The notes under the pieces: model-generated
What the model was told of the DNA's origin: nothing
What the model saw: the letters and a program-made list of their open reading frames with translations, nothing else
The model's database searches: none
Translations under genes and position numbers: made by a program
Shown: positions 8,276 to 17,428 of the stretch, one piece after another
Position numbering within the stretch: the first letter of the stretch is position 1
Layout: every line of letters begins with the position of its first letter
Assembly (NCBI GenBank): GCA_002344625.1
Contig: DDUE01000070.1
Coordinates: 472 to 64,471 of the forward strand
From: Rhodocyclaceae bacterium UBA2346
GTDB taxonomy: Bacteria > Pseudomonadota > Gammaproteobacteria > Burkholderiales > Rhodocyclaceae
DNA: 64,000 bases
Reading direction: 5' to 3'

Positions 8276-10093
8276 ATGAACGCCGTACCCGAACCGAGCC
8301 GCGCGCCAATGCCCCACGACCGCCGGATCACACTCAGGGAGCTCGCCCAGCATCTGCTCGCCGACGGACTGATCGGCCGCGACGAGCATGATGCGCTGCT
8401 CACGGGGCAGCGCCGGCAGACCCCCCAGGCGCACCCCCTGGTCGAGATCGCCGAGCATCGGCTCAAATCCGCCGCAGCCCCCAACAAACTCCTCGACATC
8501 GAAACCCTGACCGAGTGGCTGGCACGCAAGGTCGGGCTCGACTATCTGCATATCGATCCGCTCAAGATCCACTTTTCGGCCGTCACCGAGATCATGTCGA
8601 GCGCGTATGCGGCGCGGATCCGGGTCTTGCCGGTGCAGGTCGGCCCGGACGAGGTCGTGATCGCCACCGCCGAACCCTTCATCCGCGAATGGGAGAGCGA
8701 GCTGCGGCCCATCCTGAAACGTTCGATCAGGCGGGTGCTGGCGAACCCGCTGGATATCGAACGCTTTCGGGTCGAGTTCTACAACCTCGCCCGCTCGGTC
8801 AAGAATGCCACCCGGCTCGATCCGCAACGCGCCAACCCGATCGCGAACTTCGAACAACTGGTGGAACTCGGCGACAACAATCGCCAGTTCGACGCCAACG
8901 AACAACACATCGTGCGCATCGTCGATTGGCTGTGGCAGTACGCCTTCGATCAGCGCGCCTCGGACATCCACGTCGAACCGCGCCGCACCCTCGGGAGCAT
9001 CCGCTTTCGCATCGACGGGGTGCTGCACCAGGTGTATCAGTTGCCCATCAGCGTGATCAACGCGATGACCAGCCGGATCAAGATCCTCGGGCGCATGGAC
9101 GTGGTCGAAAAGCGCCGCCCGCAGGATGGCCGGATCAAGACCCGTACGCCCCAGGGCGCCGAGGTCGAATTGCGGCTGTCGACGCTGCCGACGGTGTTCG
9201 GCGAAAAACTGGTGATGCGGATCTTCGACCCGGACGTGCTGGTGCGCAGCTTCGCCGAAATGGGTTTCAGCGACGACGACCGGCATCGCTGGTCGCACAT
9301 GACCCGCCAGGCCAACGGCATCATCCTGGTGACCGGCCCGACCGGCTCGGGCAAGACCACCACGCTGTACTCGACCCTGAAGCAGCTCGCGACCCCCGAA
9401 GTGAACGTCTGCACGATCGAAGACCCGATCGAGATGGTCGAGGAGAGCTTCAACCAGATGCAGGTGCAGGCTGCGATCGACCTGGGCTTCGCCGACGGGG
9501 TGCGCGCCCTGCTGCGCCAGGATCCGGACATCATCATGATCGGCGAGATCCGCGACCTGCGCACCGCCGACATGGCGATCCAGGCCGCGCTCACCGGCCA
9601 CCTGGTGCTGTCCACGCTGCACACCAACGATGCACCGGCCGCGATCACCCGCCTGCTCGACCTCGGGGTGCCCCCCTATCTGATCAACGCGACCGTGCTC
9701 GGGGTCATGGGGCAACGGCTGGTACGCACGCTGTGCCCGCAATGCAAGCAGCGCCACCCGCTTGGCGCGGACGACGAGCGCGACTGGAAGCAACTGGTCA
9801 TGCCGTTCAAATCACCCCTGCCGACCGGGGTGAGTCGTCCGGTCGGATGTCTGGAATGCCGCGACACCGGCTACCGCGGCCGGGTCGGGATCTACGAAAC
9901 GCTGCTGATGTCCGCCCCGCTGCGCAAGCTGGTGACGCCCGGTGCCGATCTCGCCGCGATCCGCCAGCAGGCCTACCGCGAAGGCATGAAGCCACTGCGG
10001 GTGTCGGGCGCGCTCAAGATCGCCGAAGGGCTGACCACCTTCGCCGAGGTGATCCAGGTAGCGCCCCCCGCGAGCGAAGATCAGCCCGACTGA
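8276..10093 (+). CDS. GspE/PilB-family secretion or pilus ATPase (orphan)
   Basis: A 605-residue hexameric ATPase of the type II secretion/type IV pilus family. A GspE N-terminal domain occupies roughly residues 15-170. The ATPase core has Walker A GPTGSGKTTT near 353, an Asp/Walker B box IIMIGEIRD near 419 and a His box (LVLSTLHTND). A four-cysteine zinc module follows (CPQCKQ and CLECRDTGYRGRVG). The ATG at 8276 is taken, although its GAGGGCA ribosome site is weak. No secretin, inner-membrane platform or pseudopilin genes are nearby, so the machine it drives is unknown; it may serve a pilus system encoded elsewhere. It converges on trpE with only eight bases between the stop codons. Confidence 0.9.
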   Translation: MNAVPEPSRAPMPHDRRITLRELAQHLLADGLIGRDEHDALLTGQRRQTPQAHPLVEIAEHRLKSAAAPNKLLDIETLTEWLARKVGLDYLHIDPLKIHFSAVTEIMSSAYAARIRVLPVQVGPDEVVIATAEPFIREWESELRPILKRSIRRVLANPLDIERFRVEFYNLARSVKNATRLDPQRANPIANFEQLVELGDNNRQFDANEQHIVRIVDWLWQYAFDQRASDIHVEPRRTLGSIRFRIDGVLHQVYQLPISVINAMTSRIKILGRMDVVEKRRPQDGRIKTRTPQGAEVELRLSTLPTVFGEKLVMRIFDPDVLVRSFAEMGFSDDDRHRWSHMTRQANGIILVTGPTGSGKTTTLYSTLKQLATPEVNVCTIEDPIEMVEESFNQMQVQAAIDLGFADGVRALLRQDPDIIMIGEIRDLRTADMAIQAALTGHLVLSTLHTNDAPAAITRLLDLGVPPYLINATVLGVMGQRLVRTLCPQCKQRHPLGADDERDWKQLVMPFKSPLPTGVSRPVGCLECRDTGYRGRVGIYETLLMSAPLRKLVTPGADLAAIRQQAYREGMKPLRVSGALKIAEGLTTFAEVIQVAPPASEDQPD

Positions 10094-10101
10094 GCCGCAC
10101 C

Positions 10102-11589
10102 TCAGTCCGGCCGGGTATCGAGCCCCTGCTCGGCCATTTCGGCCGCGCGCAACGTGCCCAGCGCCTTATTCTGGGTTTCCTGCCATTCGGCGTCGGGATT
10201 CGAGTCGGCGACGATGCCAGCCCCGACCTGCACATGGATCTGCCCGTCCTTGACCACCGCGGTGCGGATCGCGATCGCCAGATCCATGTCGCCATGAAAG
10301 CCGATGTAGCCGGCGGCGCCCGCATAGATGCCGCGCTTGACCGGCTCGAGTTCGTCGATGATCTCCATCGCGCGGACCTTGGGCGCGCCTGAGACCGTGC
10401 CGGCCGGAAAGGTCGCGCGCAGCACCGCGAGCGCATTGAGGCCGTCCTTCAGCCGCCCCTCGACGTTCGAGACGATGTGCATCACATGTGAGTAGCGCTC
10501 GATGTTGAAGCGCTCGGTAACCTTCACCGAGCCGGTCTGCGCCACCCGGCCCGCATCGTTGCGCCCGAGATCGAGAAGCTGCAGGTGCTCGGCGAGCTCC
10601 TTCTGGTCGGAGAGAAGATCCTTCTCCAACGCCTCGTCCTCGGCGGGACCGGCGCCACGCCTGCGCGTGCCGGCGATCGGCCGCACCGTGACGCGCCGCC
10701 CCTCGCCATCGTCGTCGAGCCGCACCAGGATTTCGGGCGACGCCCCGACCACCTGAAAATCGTCGAAATTGAAGTAGAACATGTAGGGCGACGGGTTGAG
10801 CGTGCGAAGCGCGCGATACAACGCGAGCGGGCTGGCGGCGAAAGGCTTGCTCATGCGCTGCGCGAGCACCACCTGCATGACGTCGCCTGCGACGATGTAG
10901 TCCTTGATGCGCTCCACCGCGACCTTGAAGGCCTCTTCGCCAAAGCTCGAGACCACGGGCTGGGGATCGGTACGCACCTCGTCCGGGATGGCCGTCGGCG
11001 CGCGCAGGCGCACGAGCAGTTCCCTAAGGCGTTTTTTCGCCCGTTTGAACGCCCCCGGCACTTCCGGCTCGGCATACACGACCAGGGTCAGCTTGCCCGA
11101 CAGGTTGTCGACGATCGCGATCTCCTCCGACAACAGCAGCACGATGTCGGGCGTATTCAGCGTATCGGGCTTTTCGGTCTTCGAAAGGCGTGGTTCGATG
11201 TAGCGGACCGTGTCGTAGCCGAAACAGCCGACCAGGCCACCGGCGAAGCGTGGCAGGTGCTCGCGCGGCGGCACCTTGATGCGGGCCATGAACTCCGCGA
11301 TGAAATTGAGCGGGTCGCCGTAGTCCCGCCGCTCGACCAGGCGGTTGCCGGTCAGCAGCAGCGCCGAGCGCCCATAGACCTCGATACGGGTGGTCGCGGC
11401 GAGCCCGATCATCGAGTAGCGGCCGAAGCGCTCGCCGCCCTGCACCGATTCGAGCAGATAGCTCCACGGCTCGTTCGCGAGCTTCAGGTAGATCGACAAC
11501 GGCGTATCGAGATCGGCGAACGTTTCCAGCGTGACCGGAATACGGTTATAGCCTTGGGCCGCAAGGGCGTTGAATTCTTGCTCAAGCAT
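10102..11589 (-). CDS. trpE: Anthranilate synthase component I
   Basis: A 495-residue chorismate-binding subunit that makes anthranilate from chorismate, the first step of tryptophan synthesis. The N-terminal tryptophan feedback site LLES is present ([19 protein letters not shown]). The catalytic domain shows [36 protein letters not shown] and [22 protein letters not shown]. It needs the TrpG glutaminase, which is absent from the window; in many betaproteobacteria trpG, trpD and trpC follow directly. It lies about 200 bases after gph in the same direction, and that interval may hold a leader/attenuator. Confidence 0.97.
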   Translation of the reverse strand: MLEQEFNALAAQGYNRIPVTLETFADLDTPLSIYLKLANEPWSYLLESVQGGERFGRYSMIGLAATTRIEVYGRSALLLTGNRLVERRDYGDPLNFIAEFMARIKVPPREHLPRFAGGLVGCFGYDTVRYIEPRLSKTEKPDTLNTPDIVLLLSEEIAIVDNLSGKLTLVVYAEPEVPGAFKRAKKRLRELLVRLRAPTAIPDEVRTDPQPVVSSFGEEAFKVAVERIKDYIVAGDVMQVVLAQRMSKPFAASPLALYRALRTLNPSPYMFYFNFDDFQVVGASPEILVRLDDDGEGRRVTVRPIAGTRRRGAGPAEDEALEKDLLSDQKELAEHLQLLDLGRNDAGRVAQTGSVKVTERFNIERYSHVMHIVSNVEGRLKDGLNALAVLRATFPAGTVSGAPKVRAMEIIDELEPVKRGIYAGAAGYIGFHGDMDLAIAIRTAVVKDGQIHVQVGAGIVADSNPDAEWQETQNKALGTLRAAEMAEQGLDTRPD

Positions 11590-11665
11590 GGGGACTCCAC
11601 AACAACGGATTTGATTCGGGCGTTTGGCCGGGCGTCGTCACGACGGCCGGCAATGGGTGCGCTTT

Positions 11666-11767
11666 TCAGTGGCCCGCAGGCCAGCTGCGACGCCAGCGGC
11701 CGCAGCCTTGCGCTGCGGCGGAGAATGCGGTGTCGTCCGAATGGCGTTGGTGAGTCACGATGATCAC
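11666..11767 (-). promoter_or_regulatory. Possible trp leader peptide and attenuator hairpins
   Basis: Between gph and trpE a short frame starting at a GTG (11767) encodes about 33 residues and ends CGRWRRSWPAGH, so two tryptophan codons lie close to its end. A perfect 8-bp stem with a 5-base loop (11699-11719; GCCGCAGC paired with GCTGCGGC) overlaps the Trp-codon side. An alternative pairing GGCC-GCTGG...TGGCC just downstream would exclude it. This is the arrangement expected of tryptophan attenuation. No good ribosome site for the leader and no clean U-tract terminator were seen, so the call is tentative. Confidence 0.35.
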
Positions 11768-11787
11768 GATGTTGAGGCCGTCGGCGT

Positions 11788-12474
11788 TCAGCGGCCCGGG
11801 TTGATGACGATGCGATCCAGCACTTCCGTGGTGCTCGATATTAGCCCATCGCATTCGATGGTGTCCACGGGCACGCCTTCGCTATAGCCGTAGGTGACCA
11901 GCAGCACCGGCATCCGCGCCGCGCGGGCCGCCAGTGCGTCGTTGGCCGAGTCGCCGATCATGAGCGCGTCGCGCCGCGAGACCCCGAGCTGCTCGCAGGC
12001 GTGCAGCAGCACCGCCGGATCGGGTTTCTTGACCGCCAGCGTGTCGCCGCTGACCACGACCGGAAAGTAATGCGCAATTCCCATGCGCTCAAGTAACGGA
12101 CGGGTAAATGCCTCGGCCTTGTTGGTGACACAAGCCAGCGCGAAACCACGGCGATGCAACGCGGCCAGCGTGTCGGCCACGCCGGGGTACAGCCGGCTGC
12201 GCGAGCCATTCACATCGGCATAGTGCGCGCGGAAGCGCTCGATCGCGCGCTCGACCTCGTCGTCGCTGGCCACCATCCCTTCGGTCATGCAGCGCCTGAC
12301 CAGGTTCGGAATACCCTTGCCGACGAACGTGCGAATCTCGTCGAGAGACCGCGGCGGTCGCGAACATTCCGACAAGGTGCGATTGGCCGCTTCCGCCAGA
12401 TCCTCGATTGTGTCGAGCAAGGTGCCATCGAGGTCGAACAGCACCGCATTCACCGCAATGCGCGCTGCACTCAT
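11788..12474 (-). CDS. gph: Phosphoglycolate phosphatase
   Basis: A 228-residue HAD-superfamily phosphatase that hydrolyses 2-phosphoglycolate. Motif I is [10 protein letters not shown] near residue 13, motif II is VVSGDT, a lysine lies in VKKPDP, and motif IV is [12 protein letters not shown]. The ATG at 12474 overlaps the rpe stop (ATGA), which fixes the start and couples the two genes. The rpe-gph-trpE order is well known in proteobacteria and supports this assignment over other HAD phosphatases. Confidence 0.93.
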   Translation of the reverse strand: MSAARIAVNAVLFDLDGTLLDTIEDLAEAANRTLSECSRPPRSLDEIRTFVGKGIPNLVRRCMTEGMVASDDEVERAIERFRAHYADVNGSRSRLYPGVADTLAALHRRGFALACVTNKAEAFTRPLLERMGIAHYFPVVVSGDTLAVKKPDPAVLLHACEQLGVSRRDALMIGDSANDALAARAARMPVLLVTYGYSEGVPVDTIECDGLISSTTEVLDRIVINPGR

Positions 12475-13169
12475 TGCGGCGCCACCTTGGCAAGCTCGGC
12501 ACGCAGGGCCGCGATCACGCTGTCGTAACGATGCGGATCCGAAACCGACGCCGCACCGAAAACCGCCGACCCGGCAACGAAGGTATCCGCGCCTGCGCGC
12601 GCGATCTCGGCAATGTTGTCGACCTTCACCCCGCCGTCGATCTCGAGCAGGATGCGCCGGCCACTCTTCTCTTCGTACGCATCGAGCCGCGCACGCACCG
12701 CACGCAGCTTGACCAGGGTTTCCGGTATGAACTTCTGCCCGCCAAAGCCGGGGTTGACGCTCATCAGCAACACCATGTCGAGTTGGTCGAGCACATGATC
12801 GAGATGATTCAGCGGCGTGGCCGGGTTGAACACCAGCCCGGCCTTGCAACCGGATTCGCGTATCAGCCCGAGGCTGCGGTCGATGTGCTCGGAAGCCTCG
12901 GGATGAAAGGTGATGAGATTCGCGCCGGCCTTGGCAAAATCGGGAATGATGCGGTCGACCGGTTTGACCATCAGGTGCACGTCGATCTCGGCGCGGGTGT
13001 GCGGCCGGATGGCCTCACAGACCAGTGGGCCGATCGTGAGGTTGGGCACGTAATGGTTGTCCATCACATCGAAGTGGATCCAGTCGGCACCGGCCGCAAT
13101 GACGTTGCGCACCTCCTCGCCAAGACAGGCGAAGTCGGCCGATAACAGGCTGGGGGCGATCTTGAACAT
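12471..13169 (-). CDS. rpe: Ribulose-phosphate 3-epimerase
   Basis: A 232-residue TIM-barrel enzyme interconverting ribulose 5-phosphate and xylulose 5-phosphate in the pentose phosphate pathway. The family signatures are complete: [14 protein letters not shown] at the start, [51 protein letters not shown] and LEIDGGVK. The ATG at 13169 follows AGGAG at good spacing. It overlaps gph by four bases and lies 72 bases downstream of the GAF-ATPase gene. Confidence 0.97.
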   Translation of the reverse strand: MFKIAPSLLSADFACLGEEVRNVIAAGADWIHFDVMDNHYVPNLTIGPLVCEAIRPHTRAEIDVHLMVKPVDRIIPDFAKAGANLITFHPEASEHIDRSLGLIRESGCKAGLVFNPATPLNHLDHVLDQLDMVLLMSVNPGFGGQKFIPETLVKLRAVRARLDAYEEKSGRRILLEIDGGVKVDNIAEIARAGADTFVAGSAVFGAASVSDPHRYDSVIAALRAELAKVAPQ

Positions 13170-13241
13170 CTTTTTCTCCTGGGGTCTGATGCGGGCTGCG
13201 ATCGTATCCGAACCGGGCTGGCACAAGCCACCCGCAACCGG

Positions 13242-15599
13242 CTACTTCACGCACACTTTTCTGATCTGGGCCATGTCGGTAATCCCGGCCAAAACCTTTT
13301 CGATCCCGTCCTGGCGCAGGGTGCGCATGCCGTCGGCGAGCGACATGCTCAACACCGTCGCGGCGCGTGCTCGCTCCTGGATGGCGCGTTTGATCGGATC
13401 GGATCCCAGCATGAGTTCGTGCAGGCCGACCCGCCCCTTGTAGCCGCCATTGCATTCGGGGCACCCGGACGGCCGGTAGAGTGCGAACCGTCCGTCCGGC
13501 TGAGTGTGACGGGCCCGCCATTCGGCCATGATGGCCGCACGTGCCGCAATCGGATCGGCAACGAAATCCGGCGTCTGGTGCATGTCCTCGCAGTATTCGT
13601 CGAGCAGGTGCTCCAGCTCTGCCTGGTCCGGCACGTACCGCTCCTTGCACTTGCCGCACAGGCGCTTGGCCAGACGCTGCGCGAGCACGCCCAGCAAGGC
13701 ATCGGCGAAGTTGAAAGGATCCATCCCCATGTCGAGCAGGCGCACGACCGACTCCGGCGCGCTGTTGGTGTGCAGGGTCGACAGCACCAGGTGGCCGGTC
13801 AGCGAAGCCTCGATACCGACGGCCACGGTCTCGGCATCGCGCATCTCGCCCACCATGATCACGTCGGGATCGGCACGCAGGAAGGCGCGCATCATGGTCG
13901 CGAAATCGAGCCCCGCCTTGCGGTTGATCTGCACCTGGCGCAAACCCTTCTGGGTGATTTCGACTGGATCCTCGGCGGTCCAGATCTTGGTCTCGGGGGT
14001 ATTGAGATGCCCGAGAATCGAATGCAGGGTCGTGGTCTTGCCCGATCCGGTGGGGCCGCACACGAAGAAGATGCCGTAAGGCTTGACGATCGTCGCCATC
14101 AGGCGCGCGAGATTGCGTTCGCTCAGACCGAGCTTGTCGATCGGAATCGGCTCGCTGTTGGCAAGCACCCGCATCACGACGTCTTCATGGCCGCCGGCGG
14201 TGGGCAGGGTCGCGACCCGCAACTCGATGTCGAGCGGCGCATACTTGCGAAAGCGGATTTTCCCGTCCTGCGGGCGGCGACGCTCGGAGATGTCGAGATC
14301 GCACATGATCTTGATCCGCGTCACCAGCGGATTGCGGTAGCTAGCCGGCACCTGGATGTAAGGCACCAGCGCGCCGTCCTTGCGGAATCTGACGAGGGTC
14401 TTTTCCTTGCCCGGGCGCGGCTCGATGTGTATGTCCGACGCGCCCTGCTTGTGCGCGTCGATGATGATCTTGTTCACGAGCTTGACGAGTTCGTTGTCCG
14501 CGGCGGCGCTGACATCGTCGGCCGCAGAACCGTCCCCTTCGTCCTCCGACAGGCCCGACAACAGGTCGGACACCGACCCCATGTCGAGCGAGGGCTCGAA
14601 GAACTGGTTGACGGTGTCCCCAAACTCCTTGTGGGTCGTGACCCGCAACGACAGCCGGCTCTTCGGGAAGACGTTCTGGGCGACATGCGACGAACGTATG
14701 TGCTCGGGATCGACCGAGAGGATCACGATGCCGTCGGGTGTCTCCTCGAGCGGCAACCAGTGACTTTGCTGCACGAACTCGCGCTTGAGATTCTTCAGAA
14801 GATCGACCTGCTTGATGCGATCGGCCCGGAATCCCTCATACGGCACCCCATAGAAGCGCGACGCGGCACCGCCGATCTCGGCATAGGTCAGGCCGAAGCG
14901 GCGCACGAGTTCTTCTTCGACCGAGCCGTTCTCTTCACGCGCCTTGCGCATGATCTCGTCGAGTTCCTTGACCGTCAGGCGGCCATCCGCGACCAAGCCG
15001 TCATAGCGCGAGCGCAGCGCCGCCGGGGTCGACATCTGCTTGGCGAATGCCACGCCGAGGGTCTGGGCCAGGCCCAGCAGGCCTTCCTCGAAAACGGGGG
15101 GAAACGGGCCACCCGCGTGATTGTTGATGAGCTGGATCACGCCTTGGAGCTTGCCGTTGTCGGGGTCGACGGCCGGCGCGACCAGCATCTGGTGGCAGCG
15201 ATAACCCGTCTGCTCGTCCATGTCGCGCCGGAACTCCAGCGTCGGGGAGATCGCCTTGAGCTCGGCATCGTCATAGACATCGACGATATTGAGCGATTTG
15301 CGGCTTTGCGCAACGAATCCGGCAATACTGTTCTCGGAGATCGGCAGCTGGATGTGCTGAACCGCGTCCACCCCGGTCTTGACCCGCGCAACGATCCGCT
15401 CCCCGGACCGGTCGAGCGTATAGATCGTGAGTCGGTCGGCACCGAACAGCGAACAGATGTCGGCCGACATCTTGACGATGATCTGGTCGATATCCACCGC
15501 AGCATGGATACGAGTGGTGATGGCCTGCAAGCCTTTGAAGAAGGACAGGCGTCTTACGACATCGCTTTCCCCTGTCCGGCCGGTGAGAATCTGCGACAT
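13242..15599 (-). CDS. GAF-domain GspE/PilB-family ATPase
   Basis: A 785-residue fusion. Residues of about 20-190 form a GAF sensor domain (SFFKGLQAITTRIHAA, DRLTIYTLDRSGERIVARV, LQGVIQLINN). A GspE N-terminal segment (about 215-330: YAEIGGAASRFYGVPY, WLPLEETPDGIVILSVDP) links to a type II/IV ATPase core. The core has Walker A GPTGSGKTTT near 513, VIMVGEMRDAET, LVLSTLHTN and a zinc module (CGKCKERY, CPECNGGYKGRVG). A stretch of acidic and Ser/Asp-rich residues (about 340-370) looks like a flexible linker. GAF domains bind small ligands such as cyclic nucleotides, which is notable beside a phosphodiesterase-like neighbour. No pilus or secretion partners are near. Confidence 0.9.
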   Translation of the reverse strand: MSQILTGRTGESDVVRRLSFFKGLQAITTRIHAAVDIDQIIVKMSADICSLFGADRLTIYTLDRSGERIVARVKTGVDAVQHIQLPISENSIAGFVAQSRKSLNIVDVYDDAELKAISPTLEFRRDMDEQTGYRCHQMLVAPAVDPDNGKLQGVIQLINNHAGGPFPPVFEEGLLGLAQTLGVAFAKQMSTPAALRSRYDGLVADGRLTVKELDEIMRKAREENGSVEEELVRRFGLTYAEIGGAASRFYGVPYEGFRADRIKQVDLLKNLKREFVQQSHWLPLEETPDGIVILSVDPEHIRSSHVAQNVFPKSRLSLRVTTHKEFGDTVNQFFEPSLDMGSVSDLLSGLSEDEGDGSAADDVSAAADNELVKLVNKIIIDAHKQGASDIHIEPRPGKEKTLVRFRKDGALVPYIQVPASYRNPLVTRIKIMCDLDISERRRPQDGKIRFRKYAPLDIELRVATLPTAGGHEDVVMRVLANSEPIPIDKLGLSERNLARLMATIVKPYGIFFVCGPTGSGKTTTLHSILGHLNTPETKIWTAEDPVEITQKGLRQVQINRKAGLDFATMMRAFLRADPDVIMVGEMRDAETVAVGIEASLTGHLVLSTLHTNSAPESVVRLLDMGMDPFNFADALLGVLAQRLAKRLCGKCKERYVPDQAELEHLLDEYCEDMHQTPDFVADPIAARAAIMAEWRARHTQPDGRFALYRPSGCPECNGGYKGRVGLHELMLGSDPIKRAIQERARAATVLSMSLADGMRTLRQDGIEKVLAGITDMAQIRKVCVK

Positions 15600-15675
15600 T
15601 CGAACTCCGATCTACATGCGTGGAACACACGCCCGACCGCAGCAATCGCGAATACAGCAGACACCGGCATGCGCG

Positions 15676-16443
15676 TCAGAAGCTCAGGGTTCGCCCCATC
15701 TCGAGAGGCTTGGGGCGCAAGCGCCCTGTCTGAGCACCGATCTGGCTCATAATCCGGTTATCGAAACCCGGCTTCAGGTGGCTGATGTGGACCTCGGGCG
15801 ACACCACCAACTCATCCAGCAGAGCCCTCAGCATGCTCGGACACAGATGCCGAGACGCCATCGCCAATCCGTGCTGCTCATCCGGAAATGCAGTCTCGAC
15901 GATCAGGTGGCGCAGATCTGACAGCTGGTTGAGCTCGGCGATCAACTCTGCGGAATAAGCGGTGTCGCCAGTGTATACGAGTTTTCCTGATCCGCTGTCA
16001 ACGCAGAAACCAACCGCAGGCACGGTGTGATGGGCCGGCAACGCCGTGAAACGCCGCCCCCCCAGGTTAACCGTCTGACCGATCTTGATGGGCTGAAAAC
16101 GCAAGAACGGGTGGTGGCGATCGGGAATCGCGGTGAAATCCGGCCAGATCAACCAGTTGAAAACATGCGAGCGCAGAATTCGAATGACTTCTTCGGTCGC
16201 ATAAACCGTTATCGGCATTCGGCGCAACTCGCCGACGGAGTCCACCAGCAACGGGATCGACGTGATGTGATCCATGTGGGAGTGCGTGATGAAAATGTGG
16301 TCGATGTTGACCAGCGCATCGAGGTCAAGATCGCCCACGCCGGTGCCACAATCCAGGAGCGTGTCTTCATCGACGAGAAAAGCCGTCGTGCGAGCCTGTG
16401 AACCGCCAATACCGCCGCTGCAGCCGAGCACCTTGAGTTTCAT
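15676..16443 (-). CDS. Metallo-beta-lactamase-fold protein, class II cyclic nucleotide phosphodiesterase-like
   Basis: A 255-residue metallo-hydrolase. The zinc motif is THSHMDHITSIPLLVDS near residue 55, close to the class II cAMP phosphodiesterase signature (HxHxDHxxG-like followed by S). Other metal ligands are likely in LPAHHTVPAVGF, YTGDTAYS, LIVETAFPDE and HISHLKPGFD. It is longer than a glyoxalase II core and lacks the RNase Z exosite. The likely role is cyclic nucleotide hydrolysis, but other MBL-fold esterases share the motif. It sits between the FHA and GAF-ATPase genes, all on the minus strand, suggesting one signalling unit. Confidence 0.8.
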   Translation of the reverse strand: MKLKVLGCSGGIGGSQARTTAFLVDEDTLLDCGTGVGDLDLDALVNIDHIFITHSHMDHITSIPLLVDSVGELRRMPITVYATEEVIRILRSHVFNWLIWPDFTAIPDRHHPFLRFQPIKIGQTVNLGGRRFTALPAHHTVPAVGFCVDSGSGKLVYTGDTAYSAELIAELNQLSDLRHLIVETAFPDEQHGLAMASRHLCPSMLRALLDELVVSPEVHISHLKPGFDNRIMSQIGAQTGRLRPKPLEMGRTLSF

Positions 16444-16632
16444 TTATACGGAAACGCGCAATTTGGCCCCCATCCGGGCGACCTGATGAGATCACTTCTA
16501 CGATGGGTCAAAGGTAGCATTGCGACCGCCTCCCGCACGTGGGATTCCTCACGAACGAAGCCACTTACGCCGACCGGCAGATTCGGCCGCGGCCCTGCGG
16601 CTTGGTGCCGCCTGGCACGCTCCGCGCCGCGA

Positions 16633-17358
16633 TCAGCGCAGAAAGAACTCCATCTTGACACCGGCAATGTCGATGATGTCGTGCTCGTTCAGGCGGTGCG
16701 CCTGGGCATCAAGTTCGCGCCCATTCACCAGCGGGAAGGTCGCCCCTTCGACATGGGTGATGAAGTATCCGTGCGGCCGGCGCGTGATCACCGCGACCTG
16801 CTTCCCCGGCTTGCCGAGCGTCGTCAATGATTTCGTCAGCTCCAGTTCGCGACCGGAGTTGGCGCCGCTGAGAATCTGCACCACCCCCACCGCAACCGGC
16901 ACCCCGCCCACGGTGGTGCTGAGCGCGGCGTCGCGCAGGCCGGGCGAGAGGATCTGCGTTTGCGAACTGCGGCCTGCGCGCGAGCTACCCGACTCGATCT
17001 CCGGCGGGGCCATGATCGGCTCGAGCGCCTGGGTGTCGACCAGTTCGGAAGGCGACAAGCCCGGCTGCGCCGAGTCGACGATATAGCGCAGACGATACTT
17101 GCCCAGCTCGACCACATCGTTCGACTGCAACACATGTTTCTTGATCGGCTGCCCATTCACGTACGTACCATTGGTACTGTTTCGATCCTCAAGAAAAGCG
17201 TCATTGAGAATCGTGGTGATGACAGCATGCTGACCACTGATCGCCAGGTTGTCGATCTGGATGTCGTTGTTGGGCTTGCGTCCAATCGTCAGCCGCTCCT
17301 TGTCGAGCGGGATTTCCTTCAGGACGAGGCCATCCATACTGAGAATCAACTTCGGCAT
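16633..17358 (-). CDS. FHA-domain protein (two FHA-like domains)
   Basis: A 241-residue cytoplasmic protein. The first forkhead-associated domain (about residues 5-95) is canonical for phosphothreonine binding: GRKPNNDIQIDN, ISGQHAVI and RNSTNGTYVNG. A Ser/Thr-rich linker (about 105-150) joins a second, divergent FHA-like domain (about 155-241: LELTKSLTTLGKPGKQVAVITRRPHGYFI, PLVNGREL) that lacks the clear GR and SxxH signature. It is 70 bases downstream of the PP2C gene, consistent with reading phosphorylation set by an unseen kinase. The partner proteins are unknown. Confidence 0.9.
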   Translation of the reverse strand: MPKLILSMDGLVLKEIPLDKERLTIGRKPNNDIQIDNLAISGQHAVITTILNDAFLEDRNSTNGTYVNGQPIKKHVLQSNDVVELGKYRLRYIVDSAQPGLSPSELVDTQALEPIMAPPEIESGSSRAGRSSQTQILSPGLRDAALSTTVGGVPVAVGVVQILSGANSGRELELTKSLTTLGKPGKQVAVITRRPHGYFITHVEGATFPLVNGRELDAQAHRLNEHDIIDIAGVKMEFFLR

Positions 17359-17428
17359 TGCTTCGCATTCCGTTCAAGCAGCGGCGGCGGGGACCGGACA
17401 AAGGTGCATGTTCCCGCGTGTGCTGTAA

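Noticed and set aside
8193..8279. A 28-residue frame overlapping the CoA-transferase stop.
   Set aside because: Arg/Pro-rich and with no conserved features; too short to support.
13419..15752. A 777-residue plus-strand open frame opposite the GAF-ATPase gene.
   Set aside because: No recognisable family, and the opposite strand encodes a well-conserved ATPase.
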